A model generated the notes under the pieces. That model was not told the origin of the DNA and searched no databases. It was given only the letters and a program-made list of their open reading frames with translations. This document shows, in pieces, positions 43,955-53,120 of a stretch of 64,000 bases of DNA (within the stretch, counting starts at the first letter, position 1; each line of letters starts with the position of its first letter). A program made the position numbers and the translations under genes. Origin of the DNA: Rhodanobacter panaciterrae (GTDB lineage: Bacteria > Pseudomonadota > Gammaproteobacteria > Xanthomonadales > Rhodanobacteraceae); NCBI RefSeq assembly GCF_014651895.1, contig NZ_BMXT01000001.1:1426001-1490000 (forward strand), given 5' to 3'.

Positions 43955-44320
43955 ATGGCACGCATCCTGATCGTCGACGACTCCCCGTCACAATTGCTGG
44001 GTATCAAGCGAATCGTCGAAAAACTCGGGCATGAGACGCTTTCCGCCGAAGACGGTGCAGCCGGTGTCGAAGTAGCAAAGGCGGAAAAGCCCGACCTGAT
44101 CCTGATGGACGTGGTGATGCCTAACCTCAATGGTTTCCAGGCTACCCGCACGATCAGCAAGAACGCCGACACTGCGCATATCCCGATCATCCTGGTGACC
44201 ACCAAGGATCAGGAGACCGACAAGGTCTGGGGCATGCGTCAGGGCGCCAAGGCCTATGTGACCAAGCCGATCAAGGAAGAGGAACTGGTCAAGGCACTGA
44301 ACGAGTTTCTGCCGCACTGA
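43955..44320 (+). CDS. Single-domain response regulator (PilH-like)
   Basis: 121 residues, a receiver domain and nothing else. Phosphoacceptor Asp52 (LILMDVVMPNLNG), acidic pair VDD at 7-9, Thr/Lys switch VTTKDQE and AYVTKPIKEEEL. The closest type is PilH/CheY of twitching and chemosensory systems, but no pil or che gene is nearby, so the partner kinase is unknown. Followed by a strong terminator. Confidence 0.9.
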   Translation: MARILIVDDSPSQLLGIKRIVEKLGHETLSAEDGAAGVEVAKAEKPDLILMDVVMPNLNGFQATRTISKNADTAHIPIILVTTKDQETDKVWGMRQGAKAYVTKPIKEEELVKALNEFLPH

Positions 44321-44344
44321 CCCTCGTTGCTCCCAAGCTCAAGA

Positions 44345-44370
44345 AAAACGGCGCCCGCAGGCGCCGTTTT
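44345..44370. terminator. Bidirectional terminator
   Basis: AAAACGGCGCC / GGCGCCGTTTT, an 11-bp perfect stem with a CGCA loop between the convergent response-regulator and DnaJ-like genes. Confidence 0.9.
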
Positions 44371-44391
44371 CATTTGCCCGCCTGCTTCAGC

Positions 44392-45294
44392 TTAGCGCCG
44401 CGGATCGTAGTCCTTGAACTGCTCGTGCAACGTTTCGAAGGCCGCGCGCTGCTCGTCGCTGTCCGCCACCGGAACGCGGATCGACAGTTCCACCATCTGG
44501 TCGCCCGGATGCGTACCGGGCATGCCACGACCCTTCAGGCGCAGCTTGCGCCCCGACTGCGAACCGGCCGGAATACGCAGATCGACCGTGCCAGCCAGGG
44601 TCGGCACCGGCACCGTCGCGCCAAGCGCCGCTTCCCACGGTGCGATCGGCAAAACATGCACCACGTTGCGGCCATCCAAGCGGAAACGCGCATCGTCGTG
44701 GATGCCCACTTCCAGCAGCAGATCGCCATTCGGCCCACCGGCCATGCCCGGCTGTCCCTGCCCCGAAAGACGGATTACCTGCCCGGGGTTGATGCCAGCC
44801 GGAATCTTCACTTCCAGCACGCGCTCGCCACCGGCCGGGTCATGCAGCGCCAACCGCGTGCGACCGCCGTCGAACGCGGTCTGCAGGTCGATCCGCACTG
44901 ACGCCTGCACATCCTGGCCACGCCGCGGACGCGGCTGGCCGCGTTGGCCGCCACCGGCCGCACCACGACCGAACAGACTCTCGAAGAAATCGCTGAAATC
45001 GCCGTCGCCACCATCACCAAAACCCTGGTGCTGACCCTGCCAGCCCGGTGGCGGACGGAACTGCTCGCCACCGCGATAGCCGCCAGCACGCAGCTGATCA
45101 TACGAACGCCGCTTCTCGGCATCCTTCAATACTTCGTTGGCCTCGTTGACCGCCTTGAATTTCTCCTCGGCGCCGGCTTCCTTGTTCTTGTCCGGGTGGT
45201 ACTTGCGCGCCAGCTTGCGATACGCCGCCTTGATCTCGGCCTCGCTGGCATCGGGCTTCACACCCAGAATCTCGTAATAGTCTTTGAATTCCAC
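44392..45294 (-). CDS. cbpA: CbpA-like DnaJ-class co-chaperone
   Basis: 300 residues from the GTG at 45294. A GTG two codons earlier would overlap the GGGGAG ribosome site. J domain at 1-70 with HPD at 33-35, a Gly/Phe-rich linker ([22 protein letters not shown]), then two C-terminal beta domains ([45 protein letters not shown]). There is no zinc domain, so it is CbpA-type rather than DnaJ. It stimulates DnaK. Curved-DNA binding as in E. coli CbpA is possible. A 255-bp gap separates it from the divergent peroxiredoxin gene. Confidence 0.93.
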   Translation of the reverse strand: MEFKDYYEILGVKPDASEAEIKAAYRKLARKYHPDKNKEAGAEEKFKAVNEANEVLKDAEKRRSYDQLRAGGYRGGEQFRPPPGWQGQHQGFGDGGDGDFSDFFESLFGRGAAGGGQRGQPRPRRGQDVQASVRIDLQTAFDGGRTRLALHDPAGGERVLEVKIPAGINPGQVIRLSGQGQPGMAGGPNGDLLLEVGIHDDARFRLDGRNVVHVLPIAPWEAALGATVPVPTLAGTVDLRIPAGSQSGRKLRLKGRGMPGTHPGDQMVELSIRVPVADSDEQRAAFETLHEQFKDYDPRR

Positions 45295-45549
45295 GAACAC
45301 TCCCCGGCTTACACGAAACAGCGGCGATCGACTCCGCTGCGGGCAAGGCCTGCATACGACTTGGCGACAGGTGTTGATGGTAATGCGTCAAGGCGGCGTC
45401 GGCGCTTTCTTCACCCGCTGACGGCTTGAACCGCTGTCTCAATCACCAACTGCCACAGAAATAGGTGCGGCCGCGGACGATTCAAGGCGACAGCCCGCCA
45501 CCAGGCGATCTAGCATGGTGTTACCCCCTTCCCTGAGTCCGAGACCTGC

Positions 45550-46032
45550 ATGACCATCCAACCCGGCGACACCATTCCCGACACCACCATCCAGCTCATC
45601 GACGGCGAGATAAAGCCATGCCACACCGGTGAATTGTTCGCCGGGCGAAAAGTCCTGCTGTTCGGCCTGCCCGGGGCGTTCACTCCGACCTGCTCGAACA
45701 AGCATCTGCCCGGCTATATCAGCCACTACGCCGAATTCCAGCAACGCGACATCAGCGTGATGTGCCTCGCCGTCAACGATGGCTACGTGATGCAGGCCTG
45801 GGCCGCCTCTCAGCAGGTTCCCGCCGGCCTGCTGATGCTTGCCGATGGCAACGCCAGCTTCACCCGCGCGCTGGGACTGGAACTGGATGGCACTGCATTC
45901 GGCATGGGCCTGCGTACACGCCGCTTTGCGCTGTACGCGGAAGATGGTGTGGTGCGCGTGTTGCAGGTCGAGGCGCCCGGCGAGCTGCGTGTTTCCACCG
46001 CTGAGGTGATGCTGGCGGCGATCGAGCACTGA
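45550..46032 (+). CDS. Peroxiredoxin (Prx5-like)
   Basis: 160 residues. Peroxidatic Cys48 lies in PGAFTPTCSNKHLPG, the Prx5/AhpE-type motif, with the supporting Arg near 124 (LRTRRFALY). Reduces peroxides with thiol donors such as glutaredoxin or glutathione, in the cytosol. Length matches the short Prx5 group without a fused glutaredoxin. The next gene begins one base after its stop, so they form an operon. Confidence 0.93.
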   Translation: MTIQPGDTIPDTTIQLIDGEIKPCHTGELFAGRKVLLFGLPGAFTPTCSNKHLPGYISHYAEFQQRDISVMCLAVNDGYVMQAWAASQQVPAGLLMLADGNASFTRALGLELDGTAFGMGLRTRRFALYAEDGVVRVLQVEAPGELRVSTAEVMLAAIEH

Positions 46033-46033
46033 C

Positions 46034-46477
46034 ATGCAAGCCTGGCTCGCGCTCTCCCTGTTTCTTGCTGCTGGCCAGCATGAAGCAGCCCTCACGGCGA
46101 CAGCGCACACCGAAGCAACGCTCTATGTGACCCGCCATCTCGATGTGCTGTCCTTCCCCAATTCAATGAAAAGCCGTGCGCGGATCGGTGCGCATACTCC
46201 CATGGACTACGGCTTTATCGACTTCAAGCCGATTGGAAGCAAGGGAGATGTAGGTGCGTATACAAACGGGAGAAGCTGGTTTTTCGCCGTCCGCATCATC
46301 CGTAAGCAACGCGACAACATGCTCCTGTGTATCAAGGACATGGCAGTCAATGGCAGCGATCAGGCCACCTACCCGCTCGAAGTACGACTCGGTTCGGACG
46401 GCCTGTTTCATTCAACCGGAATAGTGCCCCCTCCAGTAGCATATGAGGGCTGCTATCTAGAGGGCGTAGTGGACTGA
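46034..46477 (+). CDS. Exported protein of unknown function next to peroxiredoxin
   Basis: 147 residues. The N-terminus MQAWLALSLFLAAGQHEA looks like a signal peptide. The mature part is strand-rich: TEATLYVTRHLDVLSFPNSMKSRAR..., SWFFAVRIIRKQRDNMLLCIKDMAVNG, then VPPPVAYEGCYLEGVVD. It has two cysteines that could pair. No family recognised. Its start lies one base past the peroxiredoxin stop, implying translational coupling, so a role in the same oxidative response is possible. Confidence 0.72.
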   Translation: MQAWLALSLFLAAGQHEAALTATAHTEATLYVTRHLDVLSFPNSMKSRARIGAHTPMDYGFIDFKPIGSKGDVGAYTNGRSWFFAVRIIRKQRDNMLLCIKDMAVNGSDQATYPLEVRLGSDGLFHSTGIVPPPVAYEGCYLEGVVD

Positions 46478-46590
46478 CACTACACCACCCCGCTGTGAAT
46501 GCCTTTGCAGTATGCAGCCCTGATCATTTCGGCAGTCGCGATCAGAAGCATCCAGTACAGATGCGAGGCACACGCAACGTTCCGACAACA

Positions 46591-46614
46591 AAAACCCCGG
46601 CATGCCGGGGTTTT
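46591..46614. terminator. Bidirectional terminator before gyrA end
   Basis: AAAACCCCGGC / GCCGGGGTTTT with a 2-base centre, flanked by further A and T bases, between convergent genes. Confidence 0.9.
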
Positions 46615-46633
46615 GTTCAAGACTGCATCAAGC

Positions 46634-49249
46634 TCATTCTTCCGTAGCTGTCGGCTCAGTCACGTCCGAGCTTCCACCCTCGGTTGGTGCCGACGCATCA
46701 GCAACCACACCTTCCTCACCGTTATCCTCATCAGCATCCAGCCGCATCACGCTGACAAGTTTTTCATCAGCCGGCAGCTTGATCAGGGTGACGCCCTGGG
46801 TGTTGCGGCCGAGCTGCGAGACTTCCGCCACGCGGGTGCGCACCAGGGTGCCCTGATTGGAGATCAGCATCAGCTCGTGCGCCTCGGTGACCTGCACGGC
46901 ACCCACCAGCGCGCCATTGCGCTCGGAACACTGGATGCCGATCACGCCCTGGGTGCCGCGACCCTTCTTGGTGAACTCGACCAGCTGGGTGCGCTTGCCG
47001 TAGCCGCGTTCCGTCGCGGTAAGGATGTCACCTTCAGCCGCCACGATCAGCGAAACGACTTGCGCGCCTTCGGCCAGCCGCATGCCGCGCACGCCAGTAG
47101 CGGTACGGCCCATCGAGCGCACGGTGTTTTCGTCGAAGCGATTGACCTTGCCGTTCGAGGCGAACAGCAGGATGTCGCTGTTGCCGTCGGTAAGCTCGAC
47201 GTTGACCAGCGCATCGCCCTCGTCGAGCTTGATCGCGATCTTGCCCTTCTGCAGCTGGAACGCGAACTCGGTCAACGGCGTCTTCTTCACCGTGCCCTGC
47301 TTCGTTGCAAAGAACACGAAACAGTCATCGCGGTACTCGCGCACCGGCACCACCGCCTGCACCTTTTCGCCCTCGCCAAGCTGCAACAGATTGATGATCG
47401 GCTTGCCGCGCGCACCCGGACCTGCATCCGGCATCTGATAGACCTTGAGCCAATAAACTCGGCCGGTGCTGGTGAAGGTGAGCAAGGTGTCGTGCGTGTT
47501 AACCACCCACAGCTGCTCGACGAAGTCCTCGTCCTTCAGCGCCGACGCCGAGCGCCCCTTGCCGCCACGCTTCTGCGCGCGATAGGTGCTGGCCGGCTGA
47601 CGCTTGATGTAACCGGTATGCGACAGCGTGACCACTACGTCCTCCGGCGCGATCAGGTCGAGTACGTTGAGGTCTTCCTGTGAATGCTGGATCTCGGTAC
47701 GACGCGCATCGCCGAATTCGGCCTTGACCGCTTCCAGTTCGCCACGGATCACTTCGAGCAGACGCTCGGGGTTTTCCAGGATCTCGATCAGGCCACGGAT
47801 GGTTTCCAGGATCTGCTTGTATTCGTCGGAAAGCTTTTCCTGCTCTAGGCCGGTCAAGCGATGCAGACGCATCGCGAGGATTTCCAGCGCCTGGGCCTCG
47901 GACAACTGGTAGCCGTCTTCTTTCAGGCCATCGCGCGGATCCATTTCTTCCGGGCGCGACGCATGGGCGCCGGTAGCCGAAAGCAGCGCACGCACCATGC
48001 CGGCTTCCCAGCGTCGGGCGACCATGCGCTCACGCGCTTCGGTCGGCGACGACGAGGTCTTGATCAGCTCGATCATCTCGTCGATGTTCGCCAGCGCGAC
48101 GGTCAGACCTTCGAGGATGTGCGCACGCGCACGTGCCTTGCGCAGCTCGAAGATCGTGCGGCGGGTGACCACTTCGCGACGATGGCGGATGAACGCTTCG
48201 AGGATGTCCTTGAGGTTCATCAGCTTCGGCTGGCCATCGAGCAGCGCCACCATGTTGATGCCGAACGTCACCTGCAGCTGGGTCTGCTGGAACAGGTTGT
48301 TCAGCACCACGTCGCCCATCGCGTCCTTGCGGATCTCGATGACGACGCGCATGCCGTCCTTGTCGGACTCGTCGCGCAGCTCGCTGATGCCTTCGAGCTT
48401 CTTCTCTTTGACCAGCTCGGCGATCTTCTCGATCAGCCGCGCTTTGTTCACCTGGTACGGCAGCTCGTGGATGATGATCGTCTCGCGACCGTTCGACTCG
48501 GTCTCGATCTCTGCCCTGGCGCGGACCAGGATGCGACCACGACCGGTGCGGTACGCCTCGATGATGCCGGAGGAGCCGTTGATGATGCCGTAGGTCGGGA
48601 AATCCGGCCCCGGGATGTAGTGCATCAGGTCGTCGATCGACAGCGTCGGCTCATCGATCAAGGCCATCGTCGCCGCGATCACTTCGTTGAGATTATGCGG
48701 CGGGATGTTGGTGGCCATGCCGACGGCGATACCGGACGAACCGTTGATCAGCAGGTTCGGCACGCGCGCCGGCAGCACCAGCGGCTCGTGTTCGCTCTCG
48801 TCGTAGTTCGGGCCAAAGTCGACGGTTTCCTTGTCGATGTCGGCCAGCAACTCATGCGTGAGCCGCGACATGCGCACTTCGGTGTATCGCATCGCGGCCG
48901 CGTTGTCGCCATCGACCGAGCCGAAGTTGCCCTGGCCATCGACCAGCAGGTAGCGCAGCGAGAACGGCTGCGCCATGCGCACGATCGCATCGTAGACCGA
49001 CTGATCGCCATGCGGATGGTATTTACCGATCACGTCACCGACCACGCGGGCCGACTTCTTGTACGGTTTGTTCCAGACGTTGCCCAGTTCGTGCATCGCG
49101 AACAACACACGGCGATGTACGGGTTTCAGACCATCGCGGACATCCGGGAGGGCGCGGCCCACGATCACGCTCATGGCGTAGTCGAGGTAGCTCTGGCGCA
49201 TCTCGTCTTCGATGTTGACACGAATGATTTCTTTGGCGAGTTCTGCCAT
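46634..49249 (-). CDS. gyrA: DNA gyrase subunit A
   Basis: 871 residues, near the E. coli length of 875. The winged-helix/tower part carries catalytic Tyr122 (AMRYTEV). Six GyrA C-terminal blades follow with the GyrA box QKRGGKG, which wraps DNA and allows negative supercoiling. The acidic tail is EDNGEEG...TATEE. In the quinolone region the sequence is GDQSVYD, so position 83 is Gln and 84 is Ser, unlike Ser83/Ala84 of E. coli; Asp87 is kept. Confidence 0.98.
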   Translation of the reverse strand: MAELAKEIIRVNIEDEMRQSYLDYAMSVIVGRALPDVRDGLKPVHRRVLFAMHELGNVWNKPYKKSARVVGDVIGKYHPHGDQSVYDAIVRMAQPFSLRYLLVDGQGNFGSVDGDNAAAMRYTEVRMSRLTHELLADIDKETVDFGPNYDESEHEPLVLPARVPNLLINGSSGIAVGMATNIPPHNLNEVIAATMALIDEPTLSIDDLMHYIPGPDFPTYGIINGSSGIIEAYRTGRGRILVRARAEIETESNGRETIIIHELPYQVNKARLIEKIAELVKEKKLEGISELRDESDKDGMRVVIEIRKDAMGDVVLNNLFQQTQLQVTFGINMVALLDGQPKLMNLKDILEAFIRHRREVVTRRTIFELRKARARAHILEGLTVALANIDEMIELIKTSSSPTEARERMVARRWEAGMVRALLSATGAHASRPEEMDPRDGLKEDGYQLSEAQALEILAMRLHRLTGLEQEKLSDEYKQILETIRGLIEILENPERLLEVIRGELEAVKAEFGDARRTEIQHSQEDLNVLDLIAPEDVVVTLSHTGYIKRQPASTYRAQKRGGKGRSASALKDEDFVEQLWVVNTHDTLLTFTSTGRVYWLKVYQMPDAGPGARGKPIINLLQLGEGEKVQAVVPVREYRDDCFVFFATKQGTVKKTPLTEFAFQLQKGKIAIKLDEGDALVNVELTDGNSDILLFASNGKVNRFDENTVRSMGRTATGVRGMRLAEGAQVVSLIVAAEGDILTATERGYGKRTQLVEFTKKGRGTQGVIGIQCSERNGALVGAVQVTEAHELMLISNQGTLVRTRVAEVSQLGRNTQGVTLIKLPADEKLVSVMRLDADEDNGEEGVVADASAPTEGGSSDVTEPTATEE

Positions 49250-49333
49250 GAATCGGCTTCCCTGATGACGAAAAAAAGGACGCTGGCGCCGCGCCTCCAG
49301 CGCATGCGCGAGCGACCCGAAATCAACCTGTAA

Positions 49334-49363
49334 AGTGTAGCACGAATGACATCAAAACGACAG
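49334..49363 (-). promoter_or_regulatory. Probable gyrA promoter
   Basis: On the minus strand CTGTCG, an 18-base spacer and TACACT, about 85 bases before the gyrA ATG. The surrounding 49250-49472 is AT-rich and holds no gene. Confidence 0.45.
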
Positions 49364-49472
49364 GATTTAGTCGTTATTAATCAACAACTTATGATGACGT
49401 TTTGATGATCATGAAAAGCGCGCGACGCACTGTCGAAAAATTGATCAGCGCAGCGACTGCGGAAGCCGGGTT

Positions 49473-50492
49473 TCACCACCCGAACATCGCCTGCATCGCG
49501 AGGCTGTTCGGCCGCTCGATCACGCCACGCTCGGTCACGATCGCGTCGATCAGCTCGGCCGGTGCCACGTCGAACACCGGATTCCACGCCTGCGCGCCTT
49601 CGACCACAGTGCGTTTCCCCGCGGTGCTGAGCAACTCGGTGGGATCGCGCAGCTCGATCTCGATTTCCTCGCCGGTGCCGGTGGCCATGTCGACCGTGGA
49701 TGACGGTGCCACCACCATGAATTTCACGCCGTGGTATTTCGCGGCGATCGCCAACTGGTAGGTGCCGATCTTGTTGGCGGTATCGCCGTTCGCGGCGATC
49801 CGATCGGCACCCACGATTACCCATTGCACGGCACCGGATTTCATCAGGTGCGCAGCGGCCGAATCGGCAATCAATTGCGCCGGAATGCCATCGCGCACCA
49901 GCTCCCACATGGTCAGGCGGGCGCCTTGCTGCCATGGCCGGGTTTCGCCGGCGTAGACCCGGTTGATCCGGCCCGCCGCCACACCCGCACGGATCACGCC
50001 GAGCGCGGTGCCGTAACCGGCCGTAGCCAGCGAGCCGGTATTGCAGTGGGTCAACACGCCCGAGCCGGGAGTGATAAGCGAGGCACCGAGTTCGCCCATG
50101 TGCCGGTTCGCAGCCAGATCCTCGTCCTGGATCGCCTGTGCCTCGCGCAGCAGCGCTTCGGCATCGGCGCCGGCAGCGAGGCGCTTCTTCATCCGGTCCA
50201 GCGCCCACATCAGGTTCACCGCAGTGGGGCGCGCCGCACGCAACATCGCCAGGACTTCATCCAGCGCGGCATGCTGCTGCGCCGCCATCGCCACGCCCCA
50301 TGCCGCGGCAATCCCGATCGCCGGTGCGCCGCGAACGGCGAGATCGCGAATTGCCTGCGTTACCTGCGCCGCATCACGGCAATCGATCCAGCGTTCTTCG
50401 CCAGGCAGGAGGCGCTGATCGAGCAGGCGCAGATGGTCGCCCTGCCACTGCACGGCGCGGATGGAATCGTGGGTTTCGGAATGCGTAGTCAT
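49473..50492 (-). CDS. mtnA: Methylthioribose-1-phosphate isomerase
   Basis: 339 residues from the ATG at 50492 (a longer in-frame start at 50597 lacks support). Converts 5-methylthioribose-1-phosphate to 5-methylthioribulose-1-phosphate in methionine salvage. RGAPAIG (54-60), catalytic Cys150 in THCNTG and Asp230 in GADRI are all present and separate it from eIF2B subunits. Other salvage genes are not adjacent; the aminotransferase and omega-amidase at 17694-19660 could supply the last step. Confidence 0.96.
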   Translation of the reverse strand: MTTHSETHDSIRAVQWQGDHLRLLDQRLLPGEERWIDCRDAAQVTQAIRDLAVRGAPAIGIAAAWGVAMAAQQHAALDEVLAMLRAARPTAVNLMWALDRMKKRLAAGADAEALLREAQAIQDEDLAANRHMGELGASLITPGSGVLTHCNTGSLATAGYGTALGVIRAGVAAGRINRVYAGETRPWQQGARLTMWELVRDGIPAQLIADSAAAHLMKSGAVQWVIVGADRIAANGDTANKIGTYQLAIAAKYHGVKFMVVAPSSTVDMATGTGEEIEIELRDPTELLSTAGKRTVVEGAQAWNPVFDVAPAELIDAIVTERGVIERPNSLAMQAMFGW

Positions 50493-50600
50493 CCGCGCAT
50501 TATCGCCGAAGCCGGTGCAGGCAACGACAGTAGCATTCGAAATCGTGGATGGTACTTTTGCCGGCTGATACCGCGACACGCGATATCGAACGGACACCAG

Positions 50601-50792
50601 TCAGGACGCCTCGGGCATCACCAGCCACATGATCAGGTAAAGCAGGATGCCGGATCCGCCCAGCAAGGTAAGCACGATCCAGGCAACCCGCACCAGCGTC
50701 GGATCCCAGCCGTAGTAATCGGCAATTCCGGCGCAGACACCGGCCAAGGTCCGGTTGCTGCGTGAACGGCACAAACGTTTATCCGTATTCAC
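50601..50792 (-). CDS. PspC-domain small membrane protein
   Basis: 63 residues: RSRSNRTLAGVCAGIADYYGWDPTLVRVAWIVLTLLGGSGILLYLIMWLVMPEAS is a complete PspC domain with one membrane span and the conserved GVCAGIADY start. Stand-alone PspC proteins are common. A link to the phage-shock response cannot be shown, since no pspA is present. Lies between mtnA and phaC. Confidence 0.9.
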   Translation of the reverse strand: MNTDKRLCRSRSNRTLAGVCAGIADYYGWDPTLVRVAWIVLTLLGGSGILLYLIMWLVMPEAS

Positions 50793-50827
50793 TTATCTAT
50801 CCCCATCTGAAATCAATCGCGCTGAAA

Positions 50828-51895
50828 TCAATCGCGTGCTCGCAGCCACTGGTGGATAGCCGGCGGCACCTCACGCTGCGCGCGGCCCGAGACATAGATG
50901 CCGATGTGGCCACCCTTGAACGCGAGCTGGGTGTAGTCGGTAGTACCGACATGCTTGCCCAGTGCGCGCGAGGCATCCGGCGGGACCAGATGATCCTGCT
51001 CGGCGAAGATGTTCAGCACCGGCTGGGTCACCATGCCCAGGTCCACCGGCTTGCCGCCGATCTCGAGCGTGCCCTTGACCAGTTTGTTGCCCTGGTAGAA
51101 ATCCTTGATGAACTGGCGGAACGTCTCGCCGGCCTGATCCGGTGAATCGAAGATCCAGCGCTCCATGCGCAGGAAGTTCTCCAGCTCAGTCGGGTTGTCG
51201 AGGATGTCGACCATGCCGATGTATTTCTGCTGGTTCAGCCGCACCGGCTTCAGCGTGAGGTAAACGTAGTTCATCAGCCCGGCGGGGATATTGCCCATGG
51301 TGTCGACAAACAAGTCCACGTCCATGCTGCGGCACCAACTCGACAGCATGTTGTCCGGCGTGTGGAAGTCCACCGGCGTGACCATGGTGATCAGGTTCTT
51401 CACCTTGTCCGCGTGCAGCGCGGTGTAGCACAGCGAGAACGCGCCGCCCTGGCAGATGCCGAGCAGGTTGATCGCATCGAGATCGTGACGTTTCCGCACG
51501 GCATCGACGCAACGGTCGAGATAACCGTTGATGTAATCGTCCAGGGTCAGCCAGCGATCGGCGCCGTCGGGATAGCCCCAGTCGATCAGATAGACGTCCT
51601 CGCCCTGCTCCAGCAGGTTGCGCACCATCGAGCGGTCGGCCTGCAGGTCGGTCATCCACACCGTATTGACCAGTGCGTAGACGATCAGCAACGGTGTCTT
51701 CGAAGTGGTCTTGCCATGGCCGGTGAAGTGCCACACCTTCAACTTGTCTTCGCTGTAGACCAGCTCGCGCGGCGTGTTCGCATACTCGGGCTCGCGCATG
51801 CTGCGCAGATGGCCCATGCCGGTGGCAAGCTTGCGCTGGAACGTAGCGATATCGCCCAAGGCCTTGGTCGGGTCGATGCGCAATGGCGTGTACAT
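50828..51895 (-). CDS. phaC: Class III polyhydroxyalkanoate synthase, PhaC subunit
   Basis: 355 residues, the short length of class III PhaC (class I is about 590). Alpha/beta hydrolase fold with nucleophile Cys148 in GICQGG, Asp301 in AEQDHLVPP and His330 in KGGHIGIYVSG. Polymerises (R)-3-hydroxyacyl-CoA into storage granules together with PhaE. AAGGAGAG lies just before the ATG. phaE ends 12 bases upstream, so phaE-phaC is an operon. Confidence 0.96.
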   Translation of the reverse strand: MYTPLRIDPTKALGDIATFQRKLATGMGHLRSMREPEYANTPRELVYSEDKLKVWHFTGHGKTTSKTPLLIVYALVNTVWMTDLQADRSMVRNLLEQGEDVYLIDWGYPDGADRWLTLDDYINGYLDRCVDAVRKRHDLDAINLLGICQGGAFSLCYTALHADKVKNLITMVTPVDFHTPDNMLSSWCRSMDVDLFVDTMGNIPAGLMNYVYLTLKPVRLNQQKYIGMVDILDNPTELENFLRMERWIFDSPDQAGETFRQFIKDFYQGNKLVKGTLEIGGKPVDLGMVTQPVLNIFAEQDHLVPPDASRALGKHVGTTDYTQLAFKGGHIGIYVSGRAQREVPPAIHQWLRARD

Positions 51896-51907
51896 GACGA
51901 TCTCTCC

Positions 51908-52999
51908 TTACTTGCGCTTGCGCGGGCTGGTGCGGGAGGGAGATGCCACAGTGGACTTGGCCTTGCTGGCCACTGTCGCACGCGCCACCTTTGCCGGGGC
52001 CTTCGAAACAGACGTCTTTACCGCTGAAGTCGACGGCTTGGCGGGCGCAGCCTTCTTGGTTGCGGATGCCGCGGCCGAGCCACTGGCAAACTGACGCTTC
52101 AGCGCAGCCAGTTCACGGCGCAAGGCCATGATCTCGTCAGCATGATCTGCGGCCGCTGGCGCGGCGCTGGCACGGAACTCCCGGCGCAAGGCCTGCAGTC
52201 GTTCGCCGAGGCTCGACACCTCGCTGCGCGTCGGTACGCCGAGTTGCTGGCAGAATTGCTCGGTCTGCTGCTGCTGCATCTGGCGCACGCGCATCTGCGT
52301 GTTGACCATCTCGCCGTAAGCCTCGCGAAACTCGTCGGTCAGCGCGATCTCGGCGTAGGCCTCTTCCGCAGCGTCTACCCACAGGTCGTACAGCGCCTTC
52401 AGCGAATCGATCTGGCGACCGGGCTCGGCACGCTCGGCCAGCTTGTCCTGCAGCCGCTGCATCGCCTGCGTGTTGGAGCGCTGGATCAACGCCTGATAAC
52501 GCGCGGAAGCCTGCAACGATGCCAGCACGGCAGCTGCCATCGCCTGCTGCTTCATCTGTTGCTCGCGATCCTGACCGAACGCCGGCGTTGGCCCATGGAT
52601 ACCCGGCAGATCGCCAAAGCCTCCGTGCTGCGCCGCCTGCTGCCAGGATTGCCATTGCCGCGCAAAGCCTTCCGCGCCGGCGCTGTCGATGCCGCCGAAC
52701 GCCTGCGCAAATGGCTGGCTGGCACCACCGAACAGTTGCTGCAATTGCTGACGCCAATCGACCGGCTGGGCCGCGGCACCATTGGCAGCAGCACCCTGCA
52801 TCCAGTCGAAGTACCCCTTCAGGCCGGCCAGGGTGCGTTCCAGCGTGTCGTTGCCGGAAGCCGGTGCTGTCGGCGGCGTGAAAAATGGATTCGCTACGGG
52901 CTGAGGCTGCTGCTGTTGCAGCTGGCGTGTCCAGGCGTCCCATGACTGCTGCGCCAGGGTCTGATAGTCCCTGATGAAATCGTTCGCGGGGTCGGCCAT
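51908..52999 (-). CDS. phaE: Class III polyhydroxyalkanoate synthase, PhaE subunit
   Basis: 363 residues. Starts MADPANDFIRDYQTLAQQSWDAWTRQ, then a Gln/Ala/Pro-rich region and the PhaE helical core (AEPGRQIDSLKALYDLWVDAAEEAYAEIALTDEFREAYGEMVN). EVSSLGERLQALRREF follows and predicts a coiled coil. The last 60 residues are Ala/Lys/Ser/Pro-rich and end SRTSPRKRK, like phasin or histone-H1-type tails, which may tether granules to DNA (inference). PhaE is the required partner of the short PhaC. Confidence 0.93.
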   Translation of the reverse strand: MADPANDFIRDYQTLAQQSWDAWTRQLQQQQPQPVANPFFTPPTAPASGNDTLERTLAGLKGYFDWMQGAAANGAAAQPVDWRQQLQQLFGGASQPFAQAFGGIDSAGAEGFARQWQSWQQAAQHGGFGDLPGIHGPTPAFGQDREQQMKQQAMAAAVLASLQASARYQALIQRSNTQAMQRLQDKLAERAEPGRQIDSLKALYDLWVDAAEEAYAEIALTDEFREAYGEMVNTQMRVRQMQQQQTEQFCQQLGVPTRSEVSSLGERLQALRREFRASAAPAAADHADEIMALRRELAALKRQFASGSAAASATKKAAPAKPSTSAVKTSVSKAPAKVARATVASKAKSTVASPSRTSPRKRK

Positions 53000-53070
53000 C
53001 GGTGCGTCCTCATGCGTGGTCTCTGCATCCTAGCAAAAACGTATTGCACAAAATCATCGACAGCAAAACG

Positions 53071-53100
53071 CACAAGGCCCGGCATGAGCCGGGCCTTGTG
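53071..53100 (-). terminator. Terminator of the pnp operon
   Basis: A 13-bp perfect stem (CACAAGGCCCGGC and complement) with a 4-base loop. On the minus strand a GCGTTTTGC stretch follows. About 20 bases after the pnp stop. Confidence 0.85.
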
Positions 53101-53120
53101 GAGTCACGCTAACTTGAAAC

